Assembly (NCBI RefSeq): GCF_030540835.1
Contig: NZ_JAUOEK010000090.1
Coordinates: forward strand, 1-32,145
Direction: 5' to 3'
Length of the DNA: 32,145 bases
From: Flavivirga aquimarina
Lineage (GTDB): Bacteria > Bacteroidota > Bacteroidia > Flavobacteriales > Flavobacteriaceae
Positions within the stretch are counted from its first letter, which is position 1; every line of letters starts with the position of its first letter. Below the pieces are notes generated by a model, which did not search any database, was not told the origin of the DNA, and saw only the letters and a program-made list of their open reading frames with translations. Below, one piece after another: positions 21,301 to 27,286 of this stretch. Made by a program: the position numbers and the translations under genes.

Positions 21301-24300
21301 ACAAAGAATATCAATATACTTTGTATTACTACGACCAAGCAGGGAACCTATTACAAACCGTACCACCAGAAGGTGTAGATCGTTTTACCGAAGAAGAATT
21401 AGAAGCAGATGGAATACATAGTGCCATTAATTTACATAGAGAGAGTAACAATCCAAATGAAGACCTAACACTATTACCAGATCATGATTTAATAACAGAG
21501 TACCGTTACAACACCCTAAACCAATTGGTATGGCAATTAACTCCAGATGGAGGTGAAACACGTTTTGCATACGATGCATTAGGCCGAATTATAGCCTCAC
21601 AAAATGCCAAACAATTAGTAAATAACCGTTTTAGTTATACCAATTATGATGAACTTGGACGCATCGTACAATCCGGAGAGTTTGCGCCTAATACAACCGT
21701 TTCTATAGAAGAAACCACAGGTAAATTGGTTTATACAGCAGATGGAAGCTATGTAGAAACAGCTGATGATTCAAATCCATACCCTCTAAATATTTCAGAT
21801 ATATTGTACGAAGTAACAACAACTGGGTATGATAAATTAAAAGGACTAAACCCTACAGAAATTTTTGATACAGTAGACGATGACAACAATACCACAGATA
21901 ATACCCGTAACCGTGTAGCAGCTGTTTATTATTACGACCTTCGGGATTATGTTAATAATATAGGAACAAACTTAGCAAACTACAATAATGCCACGTTCTA
22001 TAATTACGACATACATGGTAACGTAAAAGAGTTAGTACAACACAATAAACTTATGGTTATAGATCTCAATAATTCCCAATCTGGAATGAAAAGGGTATTG
22101 TATGAGTATGATTTAATTAGTGGAAATGTAAATAAAGTAAGCTACCAAAATGGTAAACCAGATATGTTTGCACACCGCTATACCTACGATGCCGATAACC
22201 GTATCACTATGGTAGAAACCTCTAGCGATGGTATGATCTGGGAAAAAGACGCATCGTACCAATACTATGCACATGGACCACTAGCACGTACCGTACTAGG
22301 AGGTAAAGAAGTACAAGGTATGGATTATGCCTATACATTACAAGGTTGGTTAAAAGGTGTAAATTCCGAAACCATGTCATCAACAGACGATATGGGAACA
22401 GATGGTACAGCAACCTCTCTAGTGGCAGAAGATGCGATGGGCTATTCGTTAAGTTATTTTGATGGTGATTACCAACCTATAAGTTCATTAGGAAATACAT
22501 TTAGTTATAGTACCACTAATACAGTGACAGACCCAGCGGCAACAGCAGGTAGAAATTTGTATAATGGTAATATTAAGCAAATGGTAACAAGTCTGTTAGA
22601 TAACGATGAAAACTTGCTAAGCTCGCAGTTAAACAACTATGGATACGATCAATTAAATAGAATTAAAACCTATAGTGGTAGCAGTATAAGTGGAGGAGGA
22701 GCGCCTACAGATAGTTACTCTGCAGATTATACCTACGATCGTAATGGAAACTTAAAAACACTTAATCGTTCAACCCTTAACAGCAATGGTGATGTTGTAG
22801 GAATGGATCAGTTAACTTACGATTATAAAACCAAACTAAACCCAGACACAGGACTCCAAGAACGCACCAACCAATTAGACGATGTACAAGACGCTTTAGG
22901 AGATACAGGATTTAATGATCTGGCAACACAAGACGATGGAAACTATGTATATGATGAAATTGGACAATTAATTAGTGATGCAGAGGAAAATTTAACTAAT
23001 ATAGAGTGGCGTGTAGATGGTAAAGTAAAGGCAATAACTAAAAATGTATCGGGCACAGAAAACGTTATAAAATTCCAATACGATGGGTTAGGAAACCGTA
23101 TCTCTAAAACCGATGTAGCAGACAGTAAAACCACCTTATATGTTAGAGATGCACAAGGCAATGTATTGGCAGTATATAATAGCGATTCTGTGGGTGATAT
23201 AGTAATTCCAGAATACCCATTCGATATTGCGCATAATAATATACAAGTAGCAGATACGCAAAGCTTTAGTGCCGTAAAGACCATTACCTCTAACAACACA
23301 ACAACAGAAAACACGGTAGAGGCAACAGGGAATTTAAGCTATATAGCGGGAGAAAGCATAACACTGTTACCTAATTTCCATGTCAAATCAGGAGGTGTAT
23401 TTACAGCTAAAATAGAAGAAGTAAGTAATAGTGGAGGAGAAGATGGTATGTTCTTAACCGAACACCATATATTTGGAAGTTCGCGATTAGGATTAGAACA
23501 AAAGAATTTGGAAATTACCGAAGAACCTATTACTTTAGGCGAAACGATCTTTGAAAATAAAGTTGGTGATAAACGCTATGAGCTTAGTAACCATTTAGGT
23601 AATGTATTAAGTGTGGTTACAGACCGAAAATTAATAGACCCTAATGGGCTTTTAAAACCTGATGTAGTTGCTTATAATGATTACTATCCTTTTGGCCAAC
23701 TGCTACCTAATAGGCATGGTAGTAGTGATAGCTATAGATATGGGTTTAACGGTAAAGAAAAGGATGACGAGTTAAAAGGAGAAGGGAATAGTTATGACTT
23801 TGGAGCTAGATTTCAAGACCCTCGCATTGGTAGATGGTTTAGTACAGACCCTGTAATTAAAGCAAACAAAAGTTCTTATCAATTTGGAGGAAATAGTCCA
23901 ATAGCTAATGTCGACCCAGATGGAAAAGATGAATTTTACTTTAACTTTATAACGGGTAAAATTATTTATAGACCAACACTCGGACCAAATAAATACTATG
24001 CAATATATCCGAAAGGGCTAACAAATGGTGAAAAGGATATTATAATTCCATTAAATCCACATGGCTTTGGTAAAGTAAATGGGTTTCTAGATGGAACGGC
24101 AAAGGGAGATGTAACCTTTACTCATACTAACGATATTTTCATTACTTGGCCTTTTCACAAAGATTACAAAGATTCTCATTTTACAACACTAGCAAAATTA
24201 GTAAAAGGAAATCCCTCTCTTGCGGAATTAATGAAAAGAAGCCCACATGAAGAAGATAAATCTTTAATTGGTCTTATACAAGCTCAAAATACATTATTAG

Positions 24301-24782
24301 ATATTGAGTCTGCCATAAAAACAAGTATTAATGTCGCTTTTGCAGCAAAGGCATTTATTGATTTAATAGAAGTATCACCTGCTATAATATCAAAAATTAA
24401 GAATTTTAAAGGTTCTAAATCAGCAAGTGTAAGAGGTATAAGTGGAACATCGTATTCAACTGAGCAGTTAGCAAAAGCAATAACCCCAATTGAAGGAGAT
24501 ATTGAAGTAGTTAAACTATATAGAGGGATATCTGGTACAGAAGGAACGACAGGCTTGTATTTAACTGAATCAGCAGAATATGCGGCTGCTTATGCTAATG
24601 GAGGACAAGTTGTTGAATATACAGTGTCTAGGTATGGTATGTACTTGTTGAAGAATGAAGGATTTATTTTTACCAAAACAGGAAGATATACTGGGGCAGC
24701 ATCTCAAGCAAATGCAAGTGAATTGTTAATTGAAAATAAAGAGATTATAAATGTATTTTTAGATAATTCAGTGAAAAAATAA
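15309..24782 (+). CDS. RHS-repeat polymorphic toxin with putative ADP-ribosyltransferase-type C-terminal tip
   Basis: The ATG at 15309 is preferred over the in-frame one at 15297 because it begins a normal signal peptide (MKNKITKTLFFLLLMQ...SAQ), giving 3157 aa. In order there is an FN3-like strand set (about 180-270), a DUF6443-like region with YFDGTLRNRQTVT and YDAQGRPAVEVL (about 310-465), a long Cys-containing middle (GCFVSCEDC near 720), and YD repeats (about 2000-2640, for example YRYNTLNQLVWQLTPDGGE). A small three-strand insert follows (GESITLLPNFHVKSGGVFTA, about 2650-2705), then the RHS core (SNHLGNVLSVVTD, YDFGARFQDPRIGRWFSTDP, SYQFGGNSPIANVDPDG). The 285-residue tip after DPDG (from base 23925) has a hydrophobic helical part, then LYRGISG (Arg 3072), GLYLTESAEYAAAYANGG and ASELLIENKEI (Glu 3138). 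This pattern fits an R-S/T-E ADP-ribosyltransferase fold. The shell should enclose the toxin until delivery. An immunity candidate follows after 5 bp. The RHS identity is firm; the tip enzyme class is tentative. Confidence 0.9.
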   Translation: MKNKITKTLFFLLLMQTYFLSAQEKTNYNSTEIEAVLGTTTPLQYVTTNLDVVGIVKNTNPMGYISLYIKENEPPNDWFSYTLRLNVTPASLSGVFDGTSKEITLKVEHNTLAGAIGSSIDISKHIETGAYGVSVELIEGIYTDLSNSGSTPVSNGAVPANIGLELGFSATTFTALSSTIPLVTLTPPVPNSNEIQLNWDSIDGAMSYDVEWTWIDGYDEDETISLRDPETIPFTKHDFEQNSTRVQTSNTAYSIPLIYAKGYLIYRVRAVGRFLEDTNVYRYGAWSEAEDDNSNFLSDWNAVYPISDDHQVDKNWQFQASYAEEGKKKEVVSYFDGTLRNRQTVTRINSDDNIIVGEVIYDAQGRPAVEVLPVPTNSEAIDYTDNFNLNTIGDIYSYQDFDTDDLNILDEETLLKGMNTLNGASKYYSSVNDVNSAFKDRIPDAQNHPFSQIEYMPDNTGRILRKGGVGIDHQLGSTHEMEYHYGTPEQKELNRLFGYSVGHFSHYKKNTVIDPNRQASISYIDPQGRTIATALAGISPTNLDALEDEIDANQLLHKRVTTDLLGKLDALATDTPQDNNIKQSTQAFGAQEDALVYSATKLAVEPSELDFSYTLQTTDFEYTCTSGLVNYPVVYDLFVDVLDIEGNSLVLNREDPTFNLADFSLDVPRGAYSITKNLVVNKNTLETYADAFIDKLTTPGDACYIDPEVVVPVPAEIINGCFVSCEDCESSLIAEYGNAIGYSNAKMEDYDFTDLEETLTTEELDEEKARLIVAFKEQWEQLILACNAPCTDGTDLANLSSENIVANSMSCNIARTVLLNDMKPTGQYGQYLSVLINEGNGETIDEVIQTTLNIFNEGNRLISTETDDSQIRNSWRNPRHPNDPLPNGNELYTQGHYYNTDGTISYIKVKETTDADGNNTYTPDIQLGIELIPVTKNTNNDEYLVEPQYLANVEDFIASGVWQDQWAESLIVYHPEYCYLQYGEAICGITNNVTTAIGSPLMNSDGYDQYLRQLDTYASAGSLATGTTIMTQDPFFSGGTPSELSAIQFNLRNSIMFEALTKNYNNTGLSLEEYALANVTCNSVTDCNTEGSTVSILTTTAQRDEYWAIYKSNYSNVKQMIQTFYGNIYAESKNCYNGCIGEEDKPVNLLSVLADFNDVNKSGFDAIIKAGEDKICNSDVASDYTTKEKRFKPSDNLYDSGQDAADIVNEYGEYTGYEYYIQTGVCPLARDLQIFLESSFNDFGTQSPGISGERAFTGKYLSRDLYQDLGGNLEELQQPGDVMLTSTPNGLSLELSFGVGDIPITITLPDGTQTWDNYGDANWVITKVSHIKSDYDDVAEVFTFKAVAQVRTSFVATDYEEIVISGTTQARISDCSVVRDSGSVGQYLGNGGTSGPLGYCSEKQRFTYAFLELLNELYNASSLNTTVPLNSISAYSNSYLKTFFGGGTATWSNTGNMYFIEVDDVKRFILELEENETLPIIGVADFTGMGLSYEYNEEGVITKQNVRITYLTESDKIKENKIGTLSQEIIVDEPLFKTKFFLRKQISYGGLTGDGSQGNRQYYRDVYFTPKNVGIFLDELADIQFNINFNNYSTDPADYSTAEMIINGQNFKMSDGTLKVDFIDGLAEAYQHFPQTNRLSWNRYYGQTFDIYDFSYNINNNERIFNLNEGNGAAISTNGLGVINVNESSWFTDPILGTGLKFDSSLEAGWLDSIPFIYEEGAVISFNARIKFQDELPYQTPNDNFGFIAHIDYEDPEDSDNLYVLMVAADKGDEPIVPFPELCDSPPLACIIPIPDPVSCTDKYPMYVTLMNTINDKEEDFGEDLAEDEGDIVSEEEFCANSYQYLVDDYQYYITTFGITSVLDLDYISIARFGATEFNYGFPGIQGIINLYQTHVTTTRANADEYTMDWAAFTSNYLNQPENKSTCVPVPFPVNFDSVNIDIPEETPCEQFYASVTAAYSKDVYDNLIATKREEFINAYLEHALSTPVETFNMEYPDKEYQYTLYYYDQAGNLLQTVPPEGVDRFTEEELEADGIHSAINLHRESNNPNEDLTLLPDHDLITEYRYNTLNQLVWQLTPDGGETRFAYDALGRIIASQNAKQLVNNRFSYTNYDELGRIVQSGEFAPNTTVSIEETTGKLVYTADGSYVETADDSNPYPLNISDILYEVTTTGYDKLKGLNPTEIFDTVDDDNNTTDNTRNRVAAVYYYDLRDYVNNIGTNLANYNNATFYNYDIHGNVKELVQHNKLMVIDLNNSQSGMKRVLYEYDLISGNVNKVSYQNGKPDMFAHRYTYDADNRITMVETSSDGMIWEKDASYQYYAHGPLARTVLGGKEVQGMDYAYTLQGWLKGVNSETMSSTDDMGTDGTATSLVAEDAMGYSLSYFDGDYQPISSLGNTFSYSTTNTVTDPAATAGRNLYNGNIKQMVTSLLDNDENLLSSQLNNYGYDQLNRIKTYSGSSISGGGAPTDSYSADYTYDRNGNLKTLNRSTLNSNGDVVGMDQLTYDYKTKLNPDTGLQERTNQLDDVQDALGDTGFNDLATQDDGNYVYDEIGQLISDAEENLTNIEWRVDGKVKAITKNVSGTENVIKFQYDGLGNRISKTDVADSKTTLYVRDAQGNVLAVYNSDSVGDIVIPEYPFDIAHNNIQVADTQSFSAVKTITSNNTTTENTVEATGNLSYIAGESITLLPNFHVKSGGVFTAKIEEVSNSGGEDGMFLTEHHIFGSSRLGLEQKNLEITEEPITLGETIFENKVGDKRYELSNHLGNVLSVVTDRKLIDPNGLLKPDVVAYNDYYPFGQLLPNRHGSSDSYRYGFNGKEKDDELKGEGNSYDFGARFQDPRIGRWFSTDPVIKANKSSYQFGGNSPIANVDPDGKDEFYFNFITGKIIYRPTLGPNKYYAIYPKGLTNGEKDIIIPLNPHGFGKVNGFLDGTAKGDVTFTHTNDIFITWPFHKDYKDSHFTTLAKLVKGNPSLAELMKRSPHEEDKSLIGLIQAQNTLLDIESAIKTSINVAFAAKAFIDLIEVSPAIISKIKNFKGSKSASVRGISGTSYSTEQLAKAITPIEGDIEVVKLYRGISGTEGTTGLYLTESAEYAAAYANGGQVVEYTVSRYGMYLLKNEGFIFTKTGRYTGAASQANASELLIENKEIINVFLDNSVKK
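23925..24779 (+). other. Variable toxin tip of the RHS protein (ART-like)
   Basis: This is the 285-codon segment after the DPDG motif that ends the RHS core. The first ~110 residues form an unknown beta-rich part (GKIIYRPTLGPNKYYAIYP). A hydrophobic helix follows (SINVAFAAKAFIDLIEVSP) that could help membrane passage, then a compact C-terminal domain with the order Arg (LYRG), small-residue strand (GLYLTES), helix (AEYAAAYA), strand (QVVEYTV) and Glu (ASELLI). That order matches ADP-ribosyltransferase-fold toxins. No H-E-x-x-H, nuclease HNH or deaminase motifs were seen. The enzyme assignment is inference. Confidence 0.45.
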
Positions 24783-24787
24783 TAATT

Positions 24788-25057
24788 ATGAAATTTTGTT
24801 GCGATAAATTTAAAAGTGATTGGAATTTTCCGAGAAATGTTGGTCTAAATATAAGGGTTTCAAAATTTCACCCTAGAGACTTTAATTTTCTCATAAAAAA
24901 AGAAATGTATCGCTTTTATATTACTTCAGGGTATAAAGATAATACAAAAGCTGAACCAAATTTAGTTATAGCTCATTGCCCTTATTGTGGAACAAATTTG
25001 TTTAAATATTACAAGGATGACTATTACATCAATGAATCTAAAGAATATTTTTTATAG
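24788..25057 (+). CDS. Small four-cysteine protein, candidate immunity protein
   Basis: This 89-aa cytoplasmic protein has no signal peptide. It carries Cys4-Cys5 at the N-terminus and a CPYCG knuckle (Cys64, Cys67), so the four cysteines could bind one zinc ion. It starts 5 bp after the toxin stop codon, the usual immunity position in polymorphic toxin loci, and is short and more AT-rich than the toxin. Proteins of this look (CC...K, ...CP(F/Y)CG.NL) are familiar beside Bacteroidota RHS genes, but I can name no family. If the toxin is an ADP-ribosyltransferase, this protein would be expected to block its active site. Immunity function is inferred from position alone. Confidence 0.7.
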   Translation: MKFCCDKFKSDWNFPRNVGLNIRVSKFHPRDFNFLIKKEMYRFYITSGYKDNTKAEPNLVIAHCPYCGTNLFKYYKDDYYINESKEYFL

Positions 25058-25076
25058 ATTAAATATAGAAACCATT

Positions 25077-25328
25077 ATGATTAAGTTGAGAAAATTATTT
25101 GTTTTCTTGTCAGTATGTCTCATCATTTATTTATTATTTTACGTTTACAGTAATTTTTATAAACTCTACTTGTTGTATACAAAAATCACTGAATTATTTT
25201 TTGTGAACGATTTAGAGATTCCTACTACCGAATTAACTTTGATTGTTGCAAATGTTTTAGGTTGGTTATCTATTCCTGTAATAATATTTTTATTGATAAG
25301 GTTTATAATAAAAAATTATCCCCGCTAG
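25077..25328 (+). CDS. Small two-helix membrane protein, function unknown
   Basis: The start at ATG 25077 gives 83 aa. It avoids the overlap with the immunity candidate that the longer frame (from 24987) would need. Two hydrophobic segments are visible: VFLSVCLIIYLLFYVY (about residues 9-24) and LIVANVLGWLSIPVIIFLLI (about 53-72). The C-terminus is odd: the last two codons (Pro-Arg) and the TAG stop lie inside the first REP-like element (from 25320), so the original 3' end was probably replaced or fused when the REP arrived. It lies 19 bp after the 89-aa gene and may share its transcript. It could be a second immunity protein of the membrane type or an unrelated remnant. Confidence 0.55.
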   Translation: MIKLRKLFVFLSVCLIIYLLFYVYSNFYKLYLLYTKITELFFVNDLEIPTTELTLIVANVLGWLSIPVIIFLLIRFIIKNYPR

Positions 25329-25401
25329 CGCTCGACTGTGTCCCCAGCTAGTCCTCGTATGCGCTAGCGCTTCGTCTATGACGAGTGCCGTACTGAGTAA
25401 G
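25320..25401 (+). repeat. REP-like element A (truncated short copy plus full long copy)
   Basis: A1 (25320-25341) is a truncated short-type element (CGCTAGCGCTCGACTGTGTC). It is followed directly by A2 (25342-25401), a full long-type element: CTAGTCCTCGTATGCGCTAG, then CGCTTCGTCTATGACGAG, TGCCGTA and GAGTAAG. A2 can fold the hairpin TTCGTC-TAT-GACGAG. The element overlaps the stop codon of the upstream gene. Confidence 0.9.
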
Positions 25402-25429
25402 CAAGAGAGTAGTAACAGAATAAAAATAG

Positions 25430-25462
25430 AAAAAGCTTTTACAGGGATGTAAAGGCTTTTTT
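25430..25462 (+). terminator. Probable intrinsic terminator of the RHS operon
   Basis: The arms AAAAAGCTTTTACA and TGTAAAGGCTTTTTT form a near-complete stem around GGA, and the 3' arm ends in a run of seven T. It lies just past REP A and about 100 bp after the last operon gene, so it is well placed to end the RHS-immunity transcript. Confidence 0.65.
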
Positions 25463-25496
25463 TAGTTTTAAGAGTAGGCCTGCTTGGTTTTAAAGT

Positions 25497-25539
25497 CCCC
25501 CGCTAGCGCTCGACTGTGTCGGGTGCCATATTGAGTAAG
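25497..25539 (+). repeat. REP-like element B (short type)
   Basis: Short-type copy: CCCCGCTAGCG, then the hairpin CTCGAC-TGT-GTCGGG, then TGCCATA and GAGTAAG. Both stem arms differ from the long-type copies yet still pair, which is compensatory change. Confidence 0.9.
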
Positions 25540-25588
25540 CAAAGTAAATAATAAACATTAATGATACAAAACGGGTATATCTTTTATG

Positions 25589-25648
25589 CCCCTGCTAGTC
25601 CTCGTATGCGCTAGCGCTTCGTCTTTGACGAGTGCCGTATTGAGTAAG
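25589..25648 (+). repeat. REP-like element C (long type)
   Basis: Full long-type copy: CTAGTCCTCGTATGCGCTAG, then the hairpin TTCGTC-TTT-GACGAG, TGCCGTA and GAGTAAG. It is nearly identical to A2 apart from the loop and flanking bases. Confidence 0.9.
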
Positions 25649-25750
25649 TAAAACAGGATTAAAATAATAAAAAAGAAAGCTTTTTTACTGAGCCAACTAG
25701 TGGGCTTCGTTTGTAGGATAAGTGTTAAATATAAGAAATTAAAATAAATT
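25649..25750. other. Gene-free spacer with two small inverted repeats
   Basis: No gene is visible here. A weak terminator-like hairpin (AAAAAAG loop CTTTTTT) lies at 25669-25686. An imperfect palindrome, AGCCAACTAGTGGGCT, lies at 25691-25706. The whole stretch 25329-26144 lacks a credible CDS; the 64-codon frame at 25931-26125 runs through REP D and I do not accept it. Confidence 0.5.
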
Positions 25751-25928
25751 AAGAAAGAAGCTATTTTAGAAATAGAGTAGCTTCACTATTTATAGCTTTT
25801 AACATTGAAAAGTATTAGTTTCTTTGGTATATGTTGTAGTAGAACAAAACATCATAAATCAATAATATTTTTAACTAAACATCTATAAATTTACTCATAA
25901 GTATATTTTTTGTTTAACTATAATTAAT
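25751..25928 (+). repeat. Duplicated noncoding segment, copy 1
   Basis: About 178 bp match 28320-28497 at roughly 75-80 percent by eye, including ATAGAGTAGCTTCACTATTT, ATAGCTTTTAACA and GGTATAT.TTGTAGTA. It opens with a hairpin at 25757-25784 (GAAGCTATT / AGTAGCTTC). It has no open frame. It may be a regulatory or terminator segment, or the remnant of a mobile element. Confidence 0.8.
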
Positions 25929-26033
25929 ATTTGATGGTTAAAGCCAAGCAAAAAAATGTTAAAAATGAACAGCTTTTTGTATTTACTAACTATTTAATTA
26001 ATAAATTGTCAAAATTGGTTTTAGATATAAAGC

Positions 26034-26095
26034 CCCCAGCTAGTCCTCGTATGCGCGCTAGCGCTTCGTCTATGACGAGTGCCGTACCGAGTAAG
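26034..26095 (+). repeat. REP-like element D (long type), upstream of the RAYT gene
   Basis: Full long-type copy with a 2-bp expansion in the centre (GCGCGCTAGCGC), the hairpin TTCGTC-TAT-GACGAG, TGCCGTA and GAGTAAG. It ends 49 bp before the transposase ATG and is in the same orientation as that gene. Confidence 0.92.
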
Positions 26096-26099
26096 ACAA

Positions 26100-26131
26100 T
26101 AAAAAACTATACTATAAAGGTATAGTTTTTT
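26100..26131 (+). terminator. Perfect hairpin with T-run just before the RAYT start
   Basis: AAAAAACTATAC and GTATAGTTTTTT pair perfectly around a 7-base loop, and the T-run ends about 13 bases before the ATG at 26145. As a terminator it would stop read-through into the transposase gene; as an RNA hairpin it could also limit translation. It leaves almost no room for a separate promoter. Confidence 0.7.
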
Positions 26132-26144
26132 GTATTTTAGAGCC

Positions 26145-26702
26145 ATGAGCAGAAAATACAAGTTCCATAACAAAGGCGGTTTATATTTTGTAAGCTTCGC
26201 AACCGTTTATTGGCTAGATGTATTTATAAGGCAAATATATTTTAATGTATTAGCAGAAAGCATAGACTATTGCAGAAAAGAAAAAGGTATGGAATTATAT
26301 GCATATTGTTTTATGCCGAGTCATATTCATCTAATGTTTAGATCCAGTGATGAACGACCTATGGAATTATTGAGAGATTTTAAAAAACATACAGCAAAAA
26401 AAGTAATAGAAACAATAGAAAACAACCCACAAGAAAGCCGAAAAAAATGGTTATTATGGATGTTTGAAAGAGCAGGGAAAAAGCAAGGTAATGTTACAAA
26501 ATATCAGTTTTGGCAGCATCATAATAAGCCTATAGAATTATGGAGTGAGAAGGTTATTAAACAAAAAATAGATTATATTCATAATAACCCAGTAGAAAGT
26601 GGTTTTGTAACCAGTGCTATAGATTGGAAATACTCAAGTGCAAAGAATTTTCAAGAAGACCATAGTATATTAGAGATAGATGATGCAGGGTTTTTAGGGT
26701 AA
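26145..26702 (+). CDS. REP-associated tyrosine transposase (RAYT, Y1/HUH family)
   Basis: This is a 185-aa protein from the ATG at 26145; a TTG at 26130 would add five residues but lies in the hairpin. It shows the Y1-transposase HUH site His60-Ile-His62 in CFMPSHIHLMF. A RAYT-type FWQHHNKPIEL segment follows (from about 122), and the catalytic-tyrosine candidate Tyr144 lies in DYIHNNPVESGFV. The length fits stand-alone RAYTs, which nick and join single-stranded REP hairpins and are usually single-copy, domesticated genes. It is flanked by REP D (same orientation, 49 bp upstream) and REP E (inverted, about 56 bp downstream), the usual RAYT-REP arrangement. All key residues are present, so it is probably active. 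It is best read as the enzyme responsible for the REP copies in this window. Confidence 0.9.
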   Translation: MSRKYKFHNKGGLYFVSFATVYWLDVFIRQIYFNVLAESIDYCRKEKGMELYAYCFMPSHIHLMFRSSDERPMELLRDFKKHTAKKVIETIENNPQESRKKWLLWMFERAGKKQGNVTKYQFWQHHNKPIELWSEKVIKQKIDYIHNNPVESGFVTSAIDWKYSSAKNFQEDHSILEIDDAGFLG

Positions 26703-26758
26703 GGCTAATTTAAAAGTCACTCTATTTCTGAGGTAAAGTAGTTTGTTAAATGTTTTTC

Positions 26759-26800
26759 TTACTCATTTCGGCACTCGTTATAAACGAGCGCTAGCAGGGG
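26759..26800 (-). repeat. REP-like element E (short type, inverted)
   Basis: Read on the minus strand it is CCCCTGCTAGCG, then the hairpin CTCGTT-TAT-AACGAG (perfect 6-bp stem), TGCCGAA and ATGAGTAAG. It is the only inverted copy in the window and, with D, brackets the transposase gene. Confidence 0.9.
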
Positions 26801-26871
26801 AATCGAGAAGTTCAAACACGTGAAATTGATAATACCGAAGTTAAAAAGGAAAACCCATAAAGATTTAAAAG

Positions 26872-27282
26872 ATGAGAATAATTATTTTAACTCTACTATT
26901 AGTTGTTTTTTCGTGTACGGAGAGCGAAGATATTATTTTTAAGAAGTTTAAAGGTCAGTGGTCTATATCTGAAATTAAGTATAATAATTTAAATTATAAG
27001 GATTATTTAAATAGCAATGTTTTAATTTTAAAAAAGAATAATGAAATATCAATTCCTGAAACGGTTCATTTTAATGAAGATAGATTCTCGTTTTGGAGTT
27101 TTAAATTAGATCAGGAGAACCAAGTATTATTGAATATTGAATCTTCAAATCATGCTTTTAGAGGTGTGTTTAATGTAGAATTCATTAAAGATGAAAAAAA
27201 AAAATTAGCAGGAATGATTCTTAAATCTGATTCAATTTATATTAAAGCATATAAGCTTTTGCAAAATTATAATGATTGGTAG
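26872..27282 (+). CDS. Small lipoprotein, orphan immunity or cargo candidate
   Basis: This 136-aa protein has a short lipoprotein signal (MRIIILTLLLVVFSC; lipid-bearing Cys15). The residues after the cysteine are acidic (TESED), as in Bacteroidota signals that send lipoproteins to the cell surface. The mature part begins FKKFKGQWSISEIKY and continues in beta strands (FSFWSFKLDQ, QVLLNIESS, AFRGVFNVEFI), reminiscent of small lipocalin-like proteins, but I recognise no family. It is isolated between REP E and REP F, and F starts 4 bases after its stop codon. No toxin gene is adjacent, so an orphan immunity role is a guess from context. Confidence 0.7.
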   Translation: MRIIILTLLLVVFSCTESEDIIFKKFKGQWSISEIKYNNLNYKDYLNSNVLILKKNNEISIPETVHFNEDRFSFWSFKLDQENQVLLNIESSNHAFRGVFNVEFIKDEKKKLAGMILKSDSIYIKAYKLLQNYNDW

Positions 27283-27286
27283 TCAT

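Noticed and set aside
24987-25076. Upstream extension of the two-helix membrane protein
   Set aside because: It would overlap the immunity candidate in another frame and add a non-hydrophobic N-terminus; ATG 25077 gives a normal membrane protein start.
25691-25706. Operator-like palindrome
   Set aside because: Sixteen bases with central mismatches and no adjacent promoter or regulator; not strong enough to call a binding site.
25931-26125. 64-codon open frame in the REP-rich spacer
   Set aside because: It starts in AT-rich noncoding DNA, crosses REP D in full and ends in the terminator-like hairpin; no domain or ribosome site supports it.
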